A stretch of 64,000 nucleotides of DNA from Chloroflexota bacterium (lineage in GTDB: Bacteria; Chloroflexota; Dehalococcoidia; Lucifugimonadales; SAR202-VII-2). Position 1 is the first letter of the stretch. The number at the start of each line of letters is the position of its first letter. Positions 43,382 through 50,332 of the stretch are shown piece after piece. Location: assembly GCA_003228115.1 (NCBI GenBank), contig QEVV01000008.1, forward strand, positions 60,466-124,465, given 5' to 3'. The notes under the pieces were generated by a model. That model did not search any database. It had not been told where the DNA came from and saw only the letters and a program-made list of their open reading frames with translations. The position numbers and the translations under genes are program-made.

Positions 43382-43711
43382 CTATTTCGCTGGCAGCGTA
43401 GCAACGAAGTCCAGGCCTCTTTGGACCCACGAAGCGAGGTCAGCTTCAGACTCGATCCCTTCCTTCCCAATAAAGATAAAGCCAGCCATGCGTTTGCCGG
43501 TGAAGTCCATGGGACGCGTGTGGGGCTGCGCCAGCACCTCGTCATGGGCGTCTGCGCCGACCCTGAGCATCAGCTCTTCCTTGACGATGCCGCAGCACAT
43601 ATTGCCTTGGACCATGAAGGTCAGGCCCCCGAACATCTTCTTCTCGACAACATTAAGAGGTGTGTGCAGGATGCTGCGCACCCTCATGGCTAGTGTCTCG
43701 TCATATGCCAT
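43382..43711 (-). CDS. TfoX N-terminal domain protein
   Basis: 109 residues: VEKKMFGGLTFMVQGNMCCGIVKEELMLRVG followed by DFTGKRMAGFIFI and a C-terminal helix (LASWVQRGLDFVATLP). This is the TfoX_N/Sxy fold. Stand-alone TfoX_N proteins are widespread and mostly uncharacterised, unlike the competence regulator Sxy, which has both domains. It lies 7 bases downstream of trpS on the same strand, so it is in that operon. No DNA-binding function can be seen. Confidence 0.88.
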   Translation of the reverse strand: MAYDETLAMRVRSILHTPLNVVEKKMFGGLTFMVQGNMCCGIVKEELMLRVGADAHDEVLAQPHTRPMDFTGKRMAGFIFIGKEGIESEADLASWVQRGLDFVATLPAK

Positions 43712-43718
43712 GAGTCTC

Positions 43719-44732
43719 CTAGCGGGCTTTTAACCGCAGGCCCATGCTTTCCTCGACTTCGCGGATCGTTTCCTTGGCGATAGCGCCTGCTCTGTTGGCG
43801 CCATCCAGCAGGACCTCTTCAACGTACCCGTCACGCGAAGCAAACTCTCGGCGACGCTCCCGGAACTCGGAAAAGTAAGTGTTGACACCTTCGGCCAGCA
43901 ACTTCTTGTCGTCGACGCAGCCAATCCCCGCGGCGGTGCACTCTCGGTACACCTCATCGAGCTTGTCGGGGTTGAACCAGTGGTGGAGCTTGTAGACATT
44001 GCACACCCAGGGGCGCCCAGGATCCGTGCGGCGGGCCCTTTGGGGGTCTGTAACCATGGTCTTGACCTTGGCCGCCGTCTCATCTTCAGTGGCGGCCAGC
44101 TCGATATGGTTATTCATGGTTTTGGACATCTTGGCTTGGCCGTCAGTTCCCAAAATCATGGGCGATTCTGTGAGGCGGGCCTGGGGCTCCGGGAAGACGG
44201 GGCCGAACAGGTTGTTGAACCTTCTCACGATCTCTCTGGAGAGCTCCAGATGGGGTAGTTGGTCCTCTCCCACCGGCACGACCTCAGCCTTGTAAAGGAT
44301 GATGTCGGCGGTCATGAGCACCGGGTATCCCACGAGGCCGTAGGGTACGCTTTCGTCGGTGGCTTCCATCTGCCGGACCTTATCCTTAAAGGTGGGCACT
44401 CGCATCAGCCAACCCATCGGCGTAACCATGCTGAGCAATGTGTGGAGGGTCATCACCTCTGGAACATGGGACTGAACAAAGATGATGCTCTTCTCGGGGT
44501 TGAGGCCAGCCGCCAGCCAGTCCAGCACCATCTCTCGGATATTCTGCTGAATCTCGCCAGTTTCCTCTTTGGAGGTCATCGTTGTGAGGGCGTGAACGTC
44601 AACGGCGCAATAGAGGCACTCGTCGAACTCTTCCTGAAGAGCCACGTAGTTGCGGATGGCCCCCATGTAGTTGCCCAAATGTTGCCGCCCTGAAGGGCGA
44701 GCGCCGGAAAAAACTCGTTTTGGTAGAGTCAT
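43719..44732 (-). CDS. trpS: Tryptophan--tRNA ligase
   Basis: 337 residues, class I synthetase. HIGH-type signature SGRQHLGNYMGA near the N-terminus, GYPVLMTADIILYKAEVVPVGEDQ in the Rossmann fold, and KMSKS-type GQAKMSKTMNNHI. It couples tryptophan to tRNA(Trp) using ATP. Start ATG 44732 begins at the usual family position (RVFSGARPSG). Head of a trpS-tfoX-IMPase minus-strand run. About 220 bases upstream, up to the methyltransferase stop, hold no recognisable gene. Confidence 0.97.
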   Translation of the reverse strand: MTLPKRVFSGARPSGRQHLGNYMGAIRNYVALQEEFDECLYCAVDVHALTTMTSKEETGEIQQNIREMVLDWLAAGLNPEKSIIFVQSHVPEVMTLHTLLSMVTPMGWLMRVPTFKDKVRQMEATDESVPYGLVGYPVLMTADIILYKAEVVPVGEDQLPHLELSREIVRRFNNLFGPVFPEPQARLTESPMILGTDGQAKMSKTMNNHIELAATEDETAAKVKTMVTDPQRARRTDPGRPWVCNVYKLHHWFNPDKLDEVYRECTAAGIGCVDDKKLLAEGVNTYFSEFRERRREFASRDGYVEEVLLDGANRAGAIAKETIREVEESMGLRLKAR

Positions 44733-44950
44733 AGACTAGGCGTCCTCCAAGTACGGGAGTGTAGCAGAGGGGTAGGGGGCGGGCAAGAATTACGACCTGC
44801 TGGTCAGAGGCGCGATGCAAATACGAATGTGGTGGGAGGAGAGGGAGATGTGGTCAAGACGAACTCACTGCCTGAACCTGTCCTTTCAACTTTCGTCCAA
44901 GGACAAGATCCAGGCGGTCAGCCTTCAAACGCCAAAGATGGTGGTCTCCG

Positions 44951-45736
44951 CTAGCCCGGCTTCCTGGCAAAGAAGGTAATGCCAACGGTGCCGAACTGGG
45001 CCGCGCTCGATTGTTGCGGCGCTCCAGCGAAGACATCAAGCTCGCTGGTGATCTCGAAGTCGACGAAGCCAGCGGCTGTGACGATGGCCTTGAGCTCTGC
45101 GTCCAGCAGAGCACCGGCGATTCAGCCCGTCCATAAGTCGATTTCCAGTTTGGCCGATTCTGGCACGGCCGTTTTAACAAGGATGTCGCCGATCTGGAGC
45201 CGGCCACCAGGCCGGAGGACTCGGTTCATTTCTCGAAACACGGCCGGTTTATCCAAGCAGAGGTTGACGACACCGTTGGAGATAACGACGTCAGCCCAGC
45301 CGTCTGGGACCGGCGCTGCCTCCGCCAGTCCTTCTTTGAACTCCACATTGGCCAAGCCGAGCTGGGCCGCGCCTGCCCGGGCCTTGGCCAACATCTCCGG
45401 TGTCATGTCGACCCCGACAACCGATCCCTCTTGGCTCACCATGCCTGCGGCGATGAGGCTGTCCATACCGGCGCCTGAGCCCACATCCATGACCCTTTCT
45501 CCCGGAGCCAGGACTCCAATGGAAAAGGGGTTGCCGGTCCCTGCAAAGGACTCGACGACGCTGGGCGGGAGCTTGTCCACCCAGGCATCTTCGTACCGCA
45601 ACTTCTCAGCTAGGGGCCTGCCGGTATGAAAGTGGTGGCCTCCCTCGGGGTCCGTCGCCACCAGGCCATATTGCTCGCGAATAGCCCCGCGGAGGACGCT
45701 TTCGTCTACGTTGGGTTTGCTGTCCAACTGGGTCAT
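44951..45736 (-). CDS. Probable selenoprotein: ArsM-like SAM methyltransferase with in-frame UGA (Sec205)
   Basis: The frame from ATG 45736 (GGGAG just upstream) meets TGA at 45122-45124, then continues in the same frame for 56 codons to TAG at 44951-44953, giving 261 residues, the usual length of ArsM-like enzymes. SAM motif VMDVGSGAGMDSLIAAG; ArsM-type FHTGRPLAEKL, VESFAGTGNPFS, VDMTPEMLAKARAGA, ISNGVVNLCLDKP. The UGA falls in DLWTG-U-IAGALLDAEL, where relatives have catalytic Cys (WxGCxxGAL), and the part beyond it (AAGFVDFEITSELDVFAGAP) is normal family sequence. The SN-C-VINL cysteine of true arsenite methyltransferases is Gly here, so the substrate may not be arsenite. A stem-loop follows the UGA. 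Downstream of a second candidate selenoprotein by 29 bases. Confidence 0.82.
45087..45118 (-). promoter_or_regulatory. Candidate bacterial SECIS element, methyltransferase
   Basis: Counting from the base after UGA (minus strand), bases 10-16 (GCTCTGC) pair perfectly with 22-28 (GCAGAGC), leaving loop TGGAC with GG at 18-19. A lower stem pairs bases 4-6 (GCC) with 33-35 (GGC). Bacterial SECIS elements place a stem-loop with G at the tip at about this distance for SelB binding. Confidence 0.65.
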
Positions 45737-45765
45737 GACACTCCCTGAAGGGCCAGGCCAGCTGG

Positions 45766-46014
45766 CTAGGTGGAAATCACGTTGGTGGCAGCCGCCGTCA
45801 GCTCAGCTGTTTGCTTTGGATTGGTGAAGGTGGCATTCTTCCCTTCAAGGTCTGCTTCAGTGACCCCACGGGCCGTAGAGCAGCCTCCTCAGACATAGAT
45901 GGGAACTTGGTTCTTGATAGTGGTGGCCAGCATATCCTTCAGCGGCGGCCAGCCCACGGGCACGATGCTCTCAGCCACCGCGTCTTTCATCACGACCACG
46001 GCGTCGCCCCTCAT
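45766..46014 (-). CDS. Probable selenoprotein: DsrE-like small protein with UxxC motif (Sec42)
   Basis: From ATG 46014 (GGAGG five bases upstream) the frame runs to TGA at 45889-45891, then continues in frame to TAG at 45766-45768, 82 residues in all. It reads GDAVVVMKDAVAESIVPVG, then PPLKDMLATTIKNQVPIYV-U-GGCSTARGVTEADLEG, with tail FTNPKQTAELTAAATNVIS. This is the C-terminal two thirds of the DsrE/TusD fold, in which IYVCGPCAxARGIT is the redox or sulfur-carrying motif; UGA replaces the first Cys, giving U-x-x-C. It is shorter than typical DsrE proteins by ~35-45 N-terminal residues, since an in-frame TAG lies just upstream. Read with UGA as stop it would be a meaningless 41-mer. Cotranscribed with the Sec-methyltransferase gene. 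Confidence 0.78.
45852..45883 (-). promoter_or_regulatory. Candidate bacterial SECIS element, DsrE-like gene
   Basis: After the UGA, bases 6-10 (CTGCT) pair with 33-37 (AGCAG). Above an internal loop, bases 15-19 (GGCCC) pair with 23-27 (GGGTC, one GU), leaving tip loop GTG at 20-22. Tip distance and G in the loop fit bacterial SECIS elements. Confidence 0.55.
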
Positions 46015-46042
46015 TGACTCCTCCACCTGGCCTGGCTAGCAT
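46014..46042 (+). promoter_or_regulatory. Promoter predicting a leaderless transcript for the FAD subunit gene
   Basis: TTGACT at 46014-46019, 17-base spacer, TAGCAT at 46037-46042. Transcription would begin around 46049, exactly at the ATG of the molybdenum hydroxylase FAD subunit, which has no Shine-Dalgarno. The promoter overlaps the start of the divergent DsrE-like gene. Confidence 0.55.
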
Positions 46043-46048
46043 CAATCC

Positions 46049-46927
46049 ATGAAGCCCGCCGTCTTCGACTATCACGCTCCAGCTATTGTCCAAGAGGCCG
46101 TGGAATTGCTCCAGCGCTATGGCGAAGATGCCACCGTTCTCGCTGGGGGCCAGAGTCTGGTGCCGCTCATGAACCTTCGGCTCAGCCGCCCTGGGCACGT
46201 GGTGGACCTCAACGGCGTTCCGGAACTCGACTACCTCACGGTTGATGGTGAGGGCATCGTGGTTGGAGCAACCACAAGGCAACGCACCCTCGAGCGGTCG
46301 GATACGGTCCGGGATTTGTGCCCCCTTCTCTGGAGGGCTATGCCACTGGTGGGGCACTTCCAAGTGCGGAACCGTGGAACGGTCGGCGGTAGCCTAGCCC
46401 ACGCAGACCCTGCCTCGGAGCTTCCCGCGGTAGCCTTGGTTCTCCAGGCTGAGGTGGGAGTCGTGGGCCCCACAGGGCGGCGCGACGTCAAGGCAGAAGA
46501 CTTCTTCATAGATGCCTACACCACTGCCTTGGACTCCGCTGAGATTGTGGAACACGTTCGGTTTCCCTCTCTACCGGGAGGAACCGGCACCGCCATCTTA
46601 GAGGTCGCCAGACGAGAGGGTGACTTCGCCATGGCAGGGGTTGCTGCCTCCCTTACTCTGGACCCGGAAGGCCTGTGCTCCAGCGCCCGCCTTGCGCTGT
46701 TCGGCGTTGGCCCCACTCCGGTTAGAGTCATCAAAGCAGAGCGAATACTGGAAGGCAGGGCAATCACCGAAGAGTTGGTAGGGGAGGCGGCGGCAATGGC
46801 CGTCCAGGATTTGGATCCATCTTCCGATGTCCACGCCTCGGCTGCCTATCGGAAGAGAGTAGCCGGAGTTCTTGTGCGCAGGGCTATTGCTGAAGCCTTG
46901 GCTAGAGCGACTGGGGAGCAGACATAA
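46049..46927 (+). CDS. Molybdenum hydroxylase, FAD-binding medium subunit (CoxM/XDH-B-like)
   Basis: 292 residues. FAD-binding motifs AVELLQRYGEDATVLAGGQSLVPLMNLRLSRP and VRNRGTVGGSLAHADPASELPAVAL (the GGSLAHADP pyrophosphate loop), plus a C-terminal CO dehydrogenase flavoprotein domain (ILEVARREGDFAMAGVAAS). It takes electrons from the 2Fe-2S subunit and passes them to NAD or quinone. No Shine-Dalgarno before ATG 46049; the promoter spacing predicts a leaderless mRNA. First of three genes M-S-L, one base before the small subunit. Confidence 0.94.
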   Translation: MKPAVFDYHAPAIVQEAVELLQRYGEDATVLAGGQSLVPLMNLRLSRPGHVVDLNGVPELDYLTVDGEGIVVGATTRQRTLERSDTVRDLCPLLWRAMPLVGHFQVRNRGTVGGSLAHADPASELPAVALVLQAEVGVVGPTGRRDVKAEDFFIDAYTTALDSAEIVEHVRFPSLPGGTGTAILEVARREGDFAMAGVAASLTLDPEGLCSSARLALFGVGPTPVRVIKAERILEGRAITEELVGEAAAMAVQDLDPSSDVHASAAYRKRVAGVLVRRAIAEALARATGEQT

Positions 46928-46928
46928 G

Positions 46929-47414
46929 ATGGCGCAAGTAGCACTGCGTTTGAAGGTGAATGGCGTGGAGCACGAGGCTCTTGTGGAGCCGCGCCTCACT
47001 TTGGCTGATTTTCTTCGCACGGACCTGGGGCTGACCGGCACCCACCTTGGCTGCGAACACGGGGTTTGCGGGGCTTGTACTGTGCTGCTGGATGGTGAGG
47101 CGGTGCGCAGTTGTTTGCTTTTTGCCGTACAGACAGAAGGTCACGAGGTTATAACTATTGAAGGGATGGCTCAGGGCGAAGAACTTCACCCTATTCAAGA
47201 GGCGTTCTGGGAGCAGCACGGGCTTCAGTGCGGTTTTTGCACACCAGGATTCATTCTCTCCGCTTATAACCTTCTCCAAGAGAATGCTCAGCCTTCAGAA
47301 GAAGAGATTCAAGCTGCAATCTCAGGCAATCTGTGCCGCTGTACCGGCTATCAGAGCATCGTTGCTTCGGTGAAAGCGGCAGCGGAGAAGCTCCAACTTC
47401 AGAGGGAGTCATGA
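46929..47414 (+). CDS. Molybdenum hydroxylase, [2Fe-2S] small subunit (CoxS-like)
   Basis: 161 residues with two iron-sulfur centres. Plant-type ferredoxin cluster: HLGCEHGVCGACTVLLDG and the later RSCLLF. Second, four-helix centre: LQCGFCTPGFILSAY and GNLCRCTGYQSIV. All eight cysteines are present. Starts at ATG 46929, one base after the medium subunit stop; its TGA overlaps the large subunit ATG (ATGA). Transfers electrons from the molybdenum site to FAD. Confidence 0.96.
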   Translation: MAQVALRLKVNGVEHEALVEPRLTLADFLRTDLGLTGTHLGCEHGVCGACTVLLDGEAVRSCLLFAVQTEGHEVITIEGMAQGEELHPIQEAFWEQHGLQCGFCTPGFILSAYNLLQENAQPSEEEIQAAISGNLCRCTGYQSIVASVKAAAEKLQLQRES

Positions 47415-49756
47415 GGCCGAGGGGTCAGTCCGCCTCTATTGGCGAGCCTGTCAAAGCCTCAGCAGACTTGCGCCTAATTACCGGACGGGGTGTCTTCGTC
47501 GACGATCTGCACCTGCCTCGAATGGTCCACGCTGCATTTCTGCGAAGTCCCCACCCTCATGCTCGCATTCTGGGCATCGACGCGAAGAATGCAGCGACGT
47601 CTCCTGGCGTTGTCGCTATTCGTACAGGATCGGACCTGAACCTGCGGTCCAAGCTGATGCAAGTAGGGGAGACTACGGAGGCGAGCGCCATAGATATTGA
47701 GGTCTTGCCGTCAGGCAAGGCTCGCATGGTTGGCGACCCGTTGGCGGTCGTGGTGGCGCAAGATCGCTATCTTGCTGAGGATGCCATGGAACTCATCGAC
47801 GTTACCTATGAGCCCCTGTCCCCCGTCCTTGACGCAGACGTTGCGCGGGCCTCCACCGACACACTGGTTCACGAGAACCTTGGGAGCAATGTCTTTTCCA
47901 CTGCCGAAGGCGGATACGGCGACTGGGACGAAGCAGTCGCCTCTTCGGATGTCGTAGTCCGGGAGACGTTTCGTCAGGCGAGATGCTCGCCGTTTCCCTT
48001 GGAGGGCCGTGCACTTGTAGCCGACTGGGATCCCGCCGATGCCAAGCTTACCGTGTGGTCGTCCAGCCAGTGGCCCCATATGTTCAGACAGCACCTTTCC
48101 GACCTCCTGAATATCCCTCTGGACCATGTTCGCGTCGTTACCCAGGATGTAGGCGGCGCTTTCGGACTGAAGGCCAACACGTTCCGGGAAGATATAGCCA
48201 TCGCCTTGCTGGCCGTCGAATTGGGGAGGCCGGTGAAGTGGGTTGAGGACCGCCGTGAGAACCTCATGGCTTCTGCCCATGCTAGAGATCACTCTATAGA
48301 TCTCGAAATCGCCCTTAAGAATGACGGAGTCATCCTTGGGCTGAGGGCGCGGATCGTTGACGACATGGGCGCTTACGGGTTGTATCCGTGGTCTCCAGAT
48401 AGTTGGGGAAAGCTGTTGGCCGTAAGCTTGCCCCTCCCGTACAAGGTGCCAAACTACCAGTGGGAAGTTGTCACGGTCGTCACCAATAAAGCTCCGGAGT
48501 CCGCCTACAGGGCACCGGGAAACGCCGCGGGGGCCTGGGCCCGCGAGAGCCTGCTCGATATCGCCGCTCGCCAACTCAGCCTAGACCCAATCGACCTAAG
48601 AAGAAGGAACCTCATCGCCCGTCAAGACCTGCCCTTCAGTCCTCTTGGGGGAGGCGCTCCTATAGATGCGGTTACAACTGAGGAAGCGCTTGAGCAGGCT
48701 GCAGCCCTGATTGGCTACGACGACTTCCGTCAGGAACAGCAGAAGGCGCTGGCAGAGGGCCGATACTTGGGCGTGGGCTTCGGAATCTATATCAAGGCGG
48801 CGGGCCGGCCCAAGTCCCCCGCTACGGTGGGCTTGTCGGAGACCGGTCTAGAGTCGGCCACGGTACGCATGAGCGCCACAGGGGCAGTGCAGGCCTTTGT
48901 TGGGGCTTGTTCCGGGGGCCAGGGTTACGAAACAACCTTTGCCCAGCTAGTCGCCGATGAGATGGGAGTGCCGGTTGACGCCGTGCAAATTCAGATGGGA
49001 GACACCGATTTCCCTGCGGAGAGTTCTGGGACTTGGGGGAGCCGCAGCACCGTGGTAGTCGGAGCGACCCTGGTGGGAGCGGCGCGGGATGTTAGTACCC
49101 AGATGATAGCGGTCGCAGCCAAGATGATGGAAGCTCCTCAAGAAGAAGTGGCACTTGAAGGAGGGTTCTTCATCGCTGAAAGAGCCCCATCTGAGCGCCT
49201 CTCGGTGCTGGACGTGGCAAGGGCTGCCTGGGAAGACTCCTCCCTTGCGCCGAGCACCTTAGGAACCGGACTTTCCAGCACCCGCCACTACGAGATTCCT
49301 GGTCCTACCTACTCCAACGGCTGCCATGCCGCTGTGGTGGAGGTAGATACGGAAACCGGCAAGGTCTCCGTGCTGCGCTACGTCGCCGTCGAGGACTGCG
49401 GGCCGCTGATCAATCCCATGATTGCAAACGGCCAGATTCGCGGGGCCATCGCACAGGCTTACGGAAGCGTCTTTCTGGAGGAGATAGTCTACAGCGAGGA
49501 CGGCCTACCCCTGACGACAACCCTGCTCGATTATCTGATTCCCGACGCAGCCAGCATGGGCGACGTAATCATCAAGCACCTTGAGACGCCAGCTCCGGGC
49601 TCGGGGCGATTCAAGAGTTTGGGTGAGGGCCCTCTCGTTGCATCTGCGCCGGCTTTTGCCTGCGCGGTGGCCGACGCCCTGTCTCCGTTCGACGCCCGAT
49701 TGACCCGACTGCCTCTGAAACCGGACAGGCTGATTGAGGCCACCGGGGGAGACTAG
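47411..49756 (+). CDS. Molybdenum hydroxylase, molybdopterin-binding large subunit (xanthine/aldehyde dehydrogenase type)
   Basis: 781 residues. RPVKASADLRLITGRGVFVDD opens the a/b hammerhead domain. Mo-cofactor contacts: QDVGGAFGLKANTFREDI, APESAYRAPGNAAGAWARE, VGACSGGQGYETTFAQLVADE, and the catalytic Glu in SLGEGPLVASAPAFACAVADAL. The active-site loop reads AYRAPG, not the AYxCSFR of form I CO dehydrogenase nor the AYRGAGR of form II, so CO oxidation is unlikely; hydroxylation of an aldehyde, N-heterocycle or similar is expected. ATG 47411 overlaps the small-subunit stop. Complete M-S-L complex; maturation genes are not in the window. Confidence 0.94.
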   Translation: MRPRGQSASIGEPVKASADLRLITGRGVFVDDLHLPRMVHAAFLRSPHPHARILGIDAKNAATSPGVVAIRTGSDLNLRSKLMQVGETTEASAIDIEVLPSGKARMVGDPLAVVVAQDRYLAEDAMELIDVTYEPLSPVLDADVARASTDTLVHENLGSNVFSTAEGGYGDWDEAVASSDVVVRETFRQARCSPFPLEGRALVADWDPADAKLTVWSSSQWPHMFRQHLSDLLNIPLDHVRVVTQDVGGAFGLKANTFREDIAIALLAVELGRPVKWVEDRRENLMASAHARDHSIDLEIALKNDGVILGLRARIVDDMGAYGLYPWSPDSWGKLLAVSLPLPYKVPNYQWEVVTVVTNKAPESAYRAPGNAAGAWARESLLDIAARQLSLDPIDLRRRNLIARQDLPFSPLGGGAPIDAVTTEEALEQAAALIGYDDFRQEQQKALAEGRYLGVGFGIYIKAAGRPKSPATVGLSETGLESATVRMSATGAVQAFVGACSGGQGYETTFAQLVADEMGVPVDAVQIQMGDTDFPAESSGTWGSRSTVVVGATLVGAARDVSTQMIAVAAKMMEAPQEEVALEGGFFIAERAPSERLSVLDVARAAWEDSSLAPSTLGTGLSSTRHYEIPGPTYSNGCHAAVVEVDTETGKVSVLRYVAVEDCGPLINPMIANGQIRGAIAQAYGSVFLEEIVYSEDGLPLTTTLLDYLIPDAASMGDVIIKHLETPAPGSGRFKSLGEGPLVASAPAFACAVADALSPFDARLTRLPLKPDRLIEATGGD

Positions 49757-50332
49757 GGGCTTGTCTTTGAAGGATGGAAAGAAGGACAAATCAACTGTGC
49801 CATCTAAATCGCCCGCTGTTCAGGGCAACCAATGGCGTTCCTGTCGGTGAAGGTGGTACACCTGCCTGGACAATAGCAGGAACTCGGTGCACCTTCGAAG
49901 TTGAACTCCAACTCTCAGGATAGCATGGCTTCTGGGGGTAAGGTCTATGGAACCCTTGTGGACTGTTTCGGAATTCTGTCTTCACCCTGAAAGGGCGGTG
50001 TTTGTTATAGCTATCGTTCCCTTCTTTGGGAGTGGTTTTGGACTGACTAACCCAATCAGCGTAGCTGCGAACCTCCGTGCCCTGGGATTCACCACCTCGA
50101 TCGACGAGAGGCCTCCAAGCGCCTTGACGGATCAGGGCGAAGGTCGCAAGATGACGGGAAGAAATCTAGCCGATGAATTTAGAGTGACCAGGATCGAGTC
50201 CAGCGGCACAGGGCTTCATCCGGATCACCTTATCGGCGCACCTCGGGTGGAAGCCGGGGAAGCCGCGGGTGAGCCTGCAGGACGTCTGCCAGGCGATCTC
50301 GCCTAGGAGAACAGGAGTGTCGTCGAGATGAT
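49757..50332. other. 576-base region without a convincing gene
   Basis: An open plus-strand frame at 49947-50306 (119 codons) lacks a Shine-Dalgarno and protein-family character. Composition changes toward AT after ~49990, matching the surface-glycan block that follows. Possibly the edge of an acquired segment. Confidence 0.35.

Noticed and set aside
44733..44950. Possible tRNA-Sec (selC) near the selenoprotein operon
   Set aside because: No cloverleaf with a TCA anticodon and long variable arm could be drawn here or elsewhere in the window.
44951..45736. Simple nonsense mutation in a methyltransferase
   Set aside because: UGA sits exactly at the conserved Cys, the downstream frame is intact, a suitable hairpin follows, and the adjacent gene shows the same pattern.
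45971..46363. Minus-strand 130-codon open frame overlapping the FAD subunit gene
   Set aside because: It is the antisense shadow of the conserved molybdenum hydroxylase gene and is in a different frame from the DsrE-like protein.
47411..49756. Aerobic CO dehydrogenase large subunit (CoxL)
   Set aside because: The active-site loop is AYRAPG, not AYxCSFR or AYRGAGR, so the general xanthine/aldehyde dehydrogenase-family call is safer.
49947..50306. 119-codon plus-strand open frame as a gene
   Set aside because: No ribosome site, no recognisable domain, odd low-complexity C-terminus (EAGEAAGEPAGRLPG).
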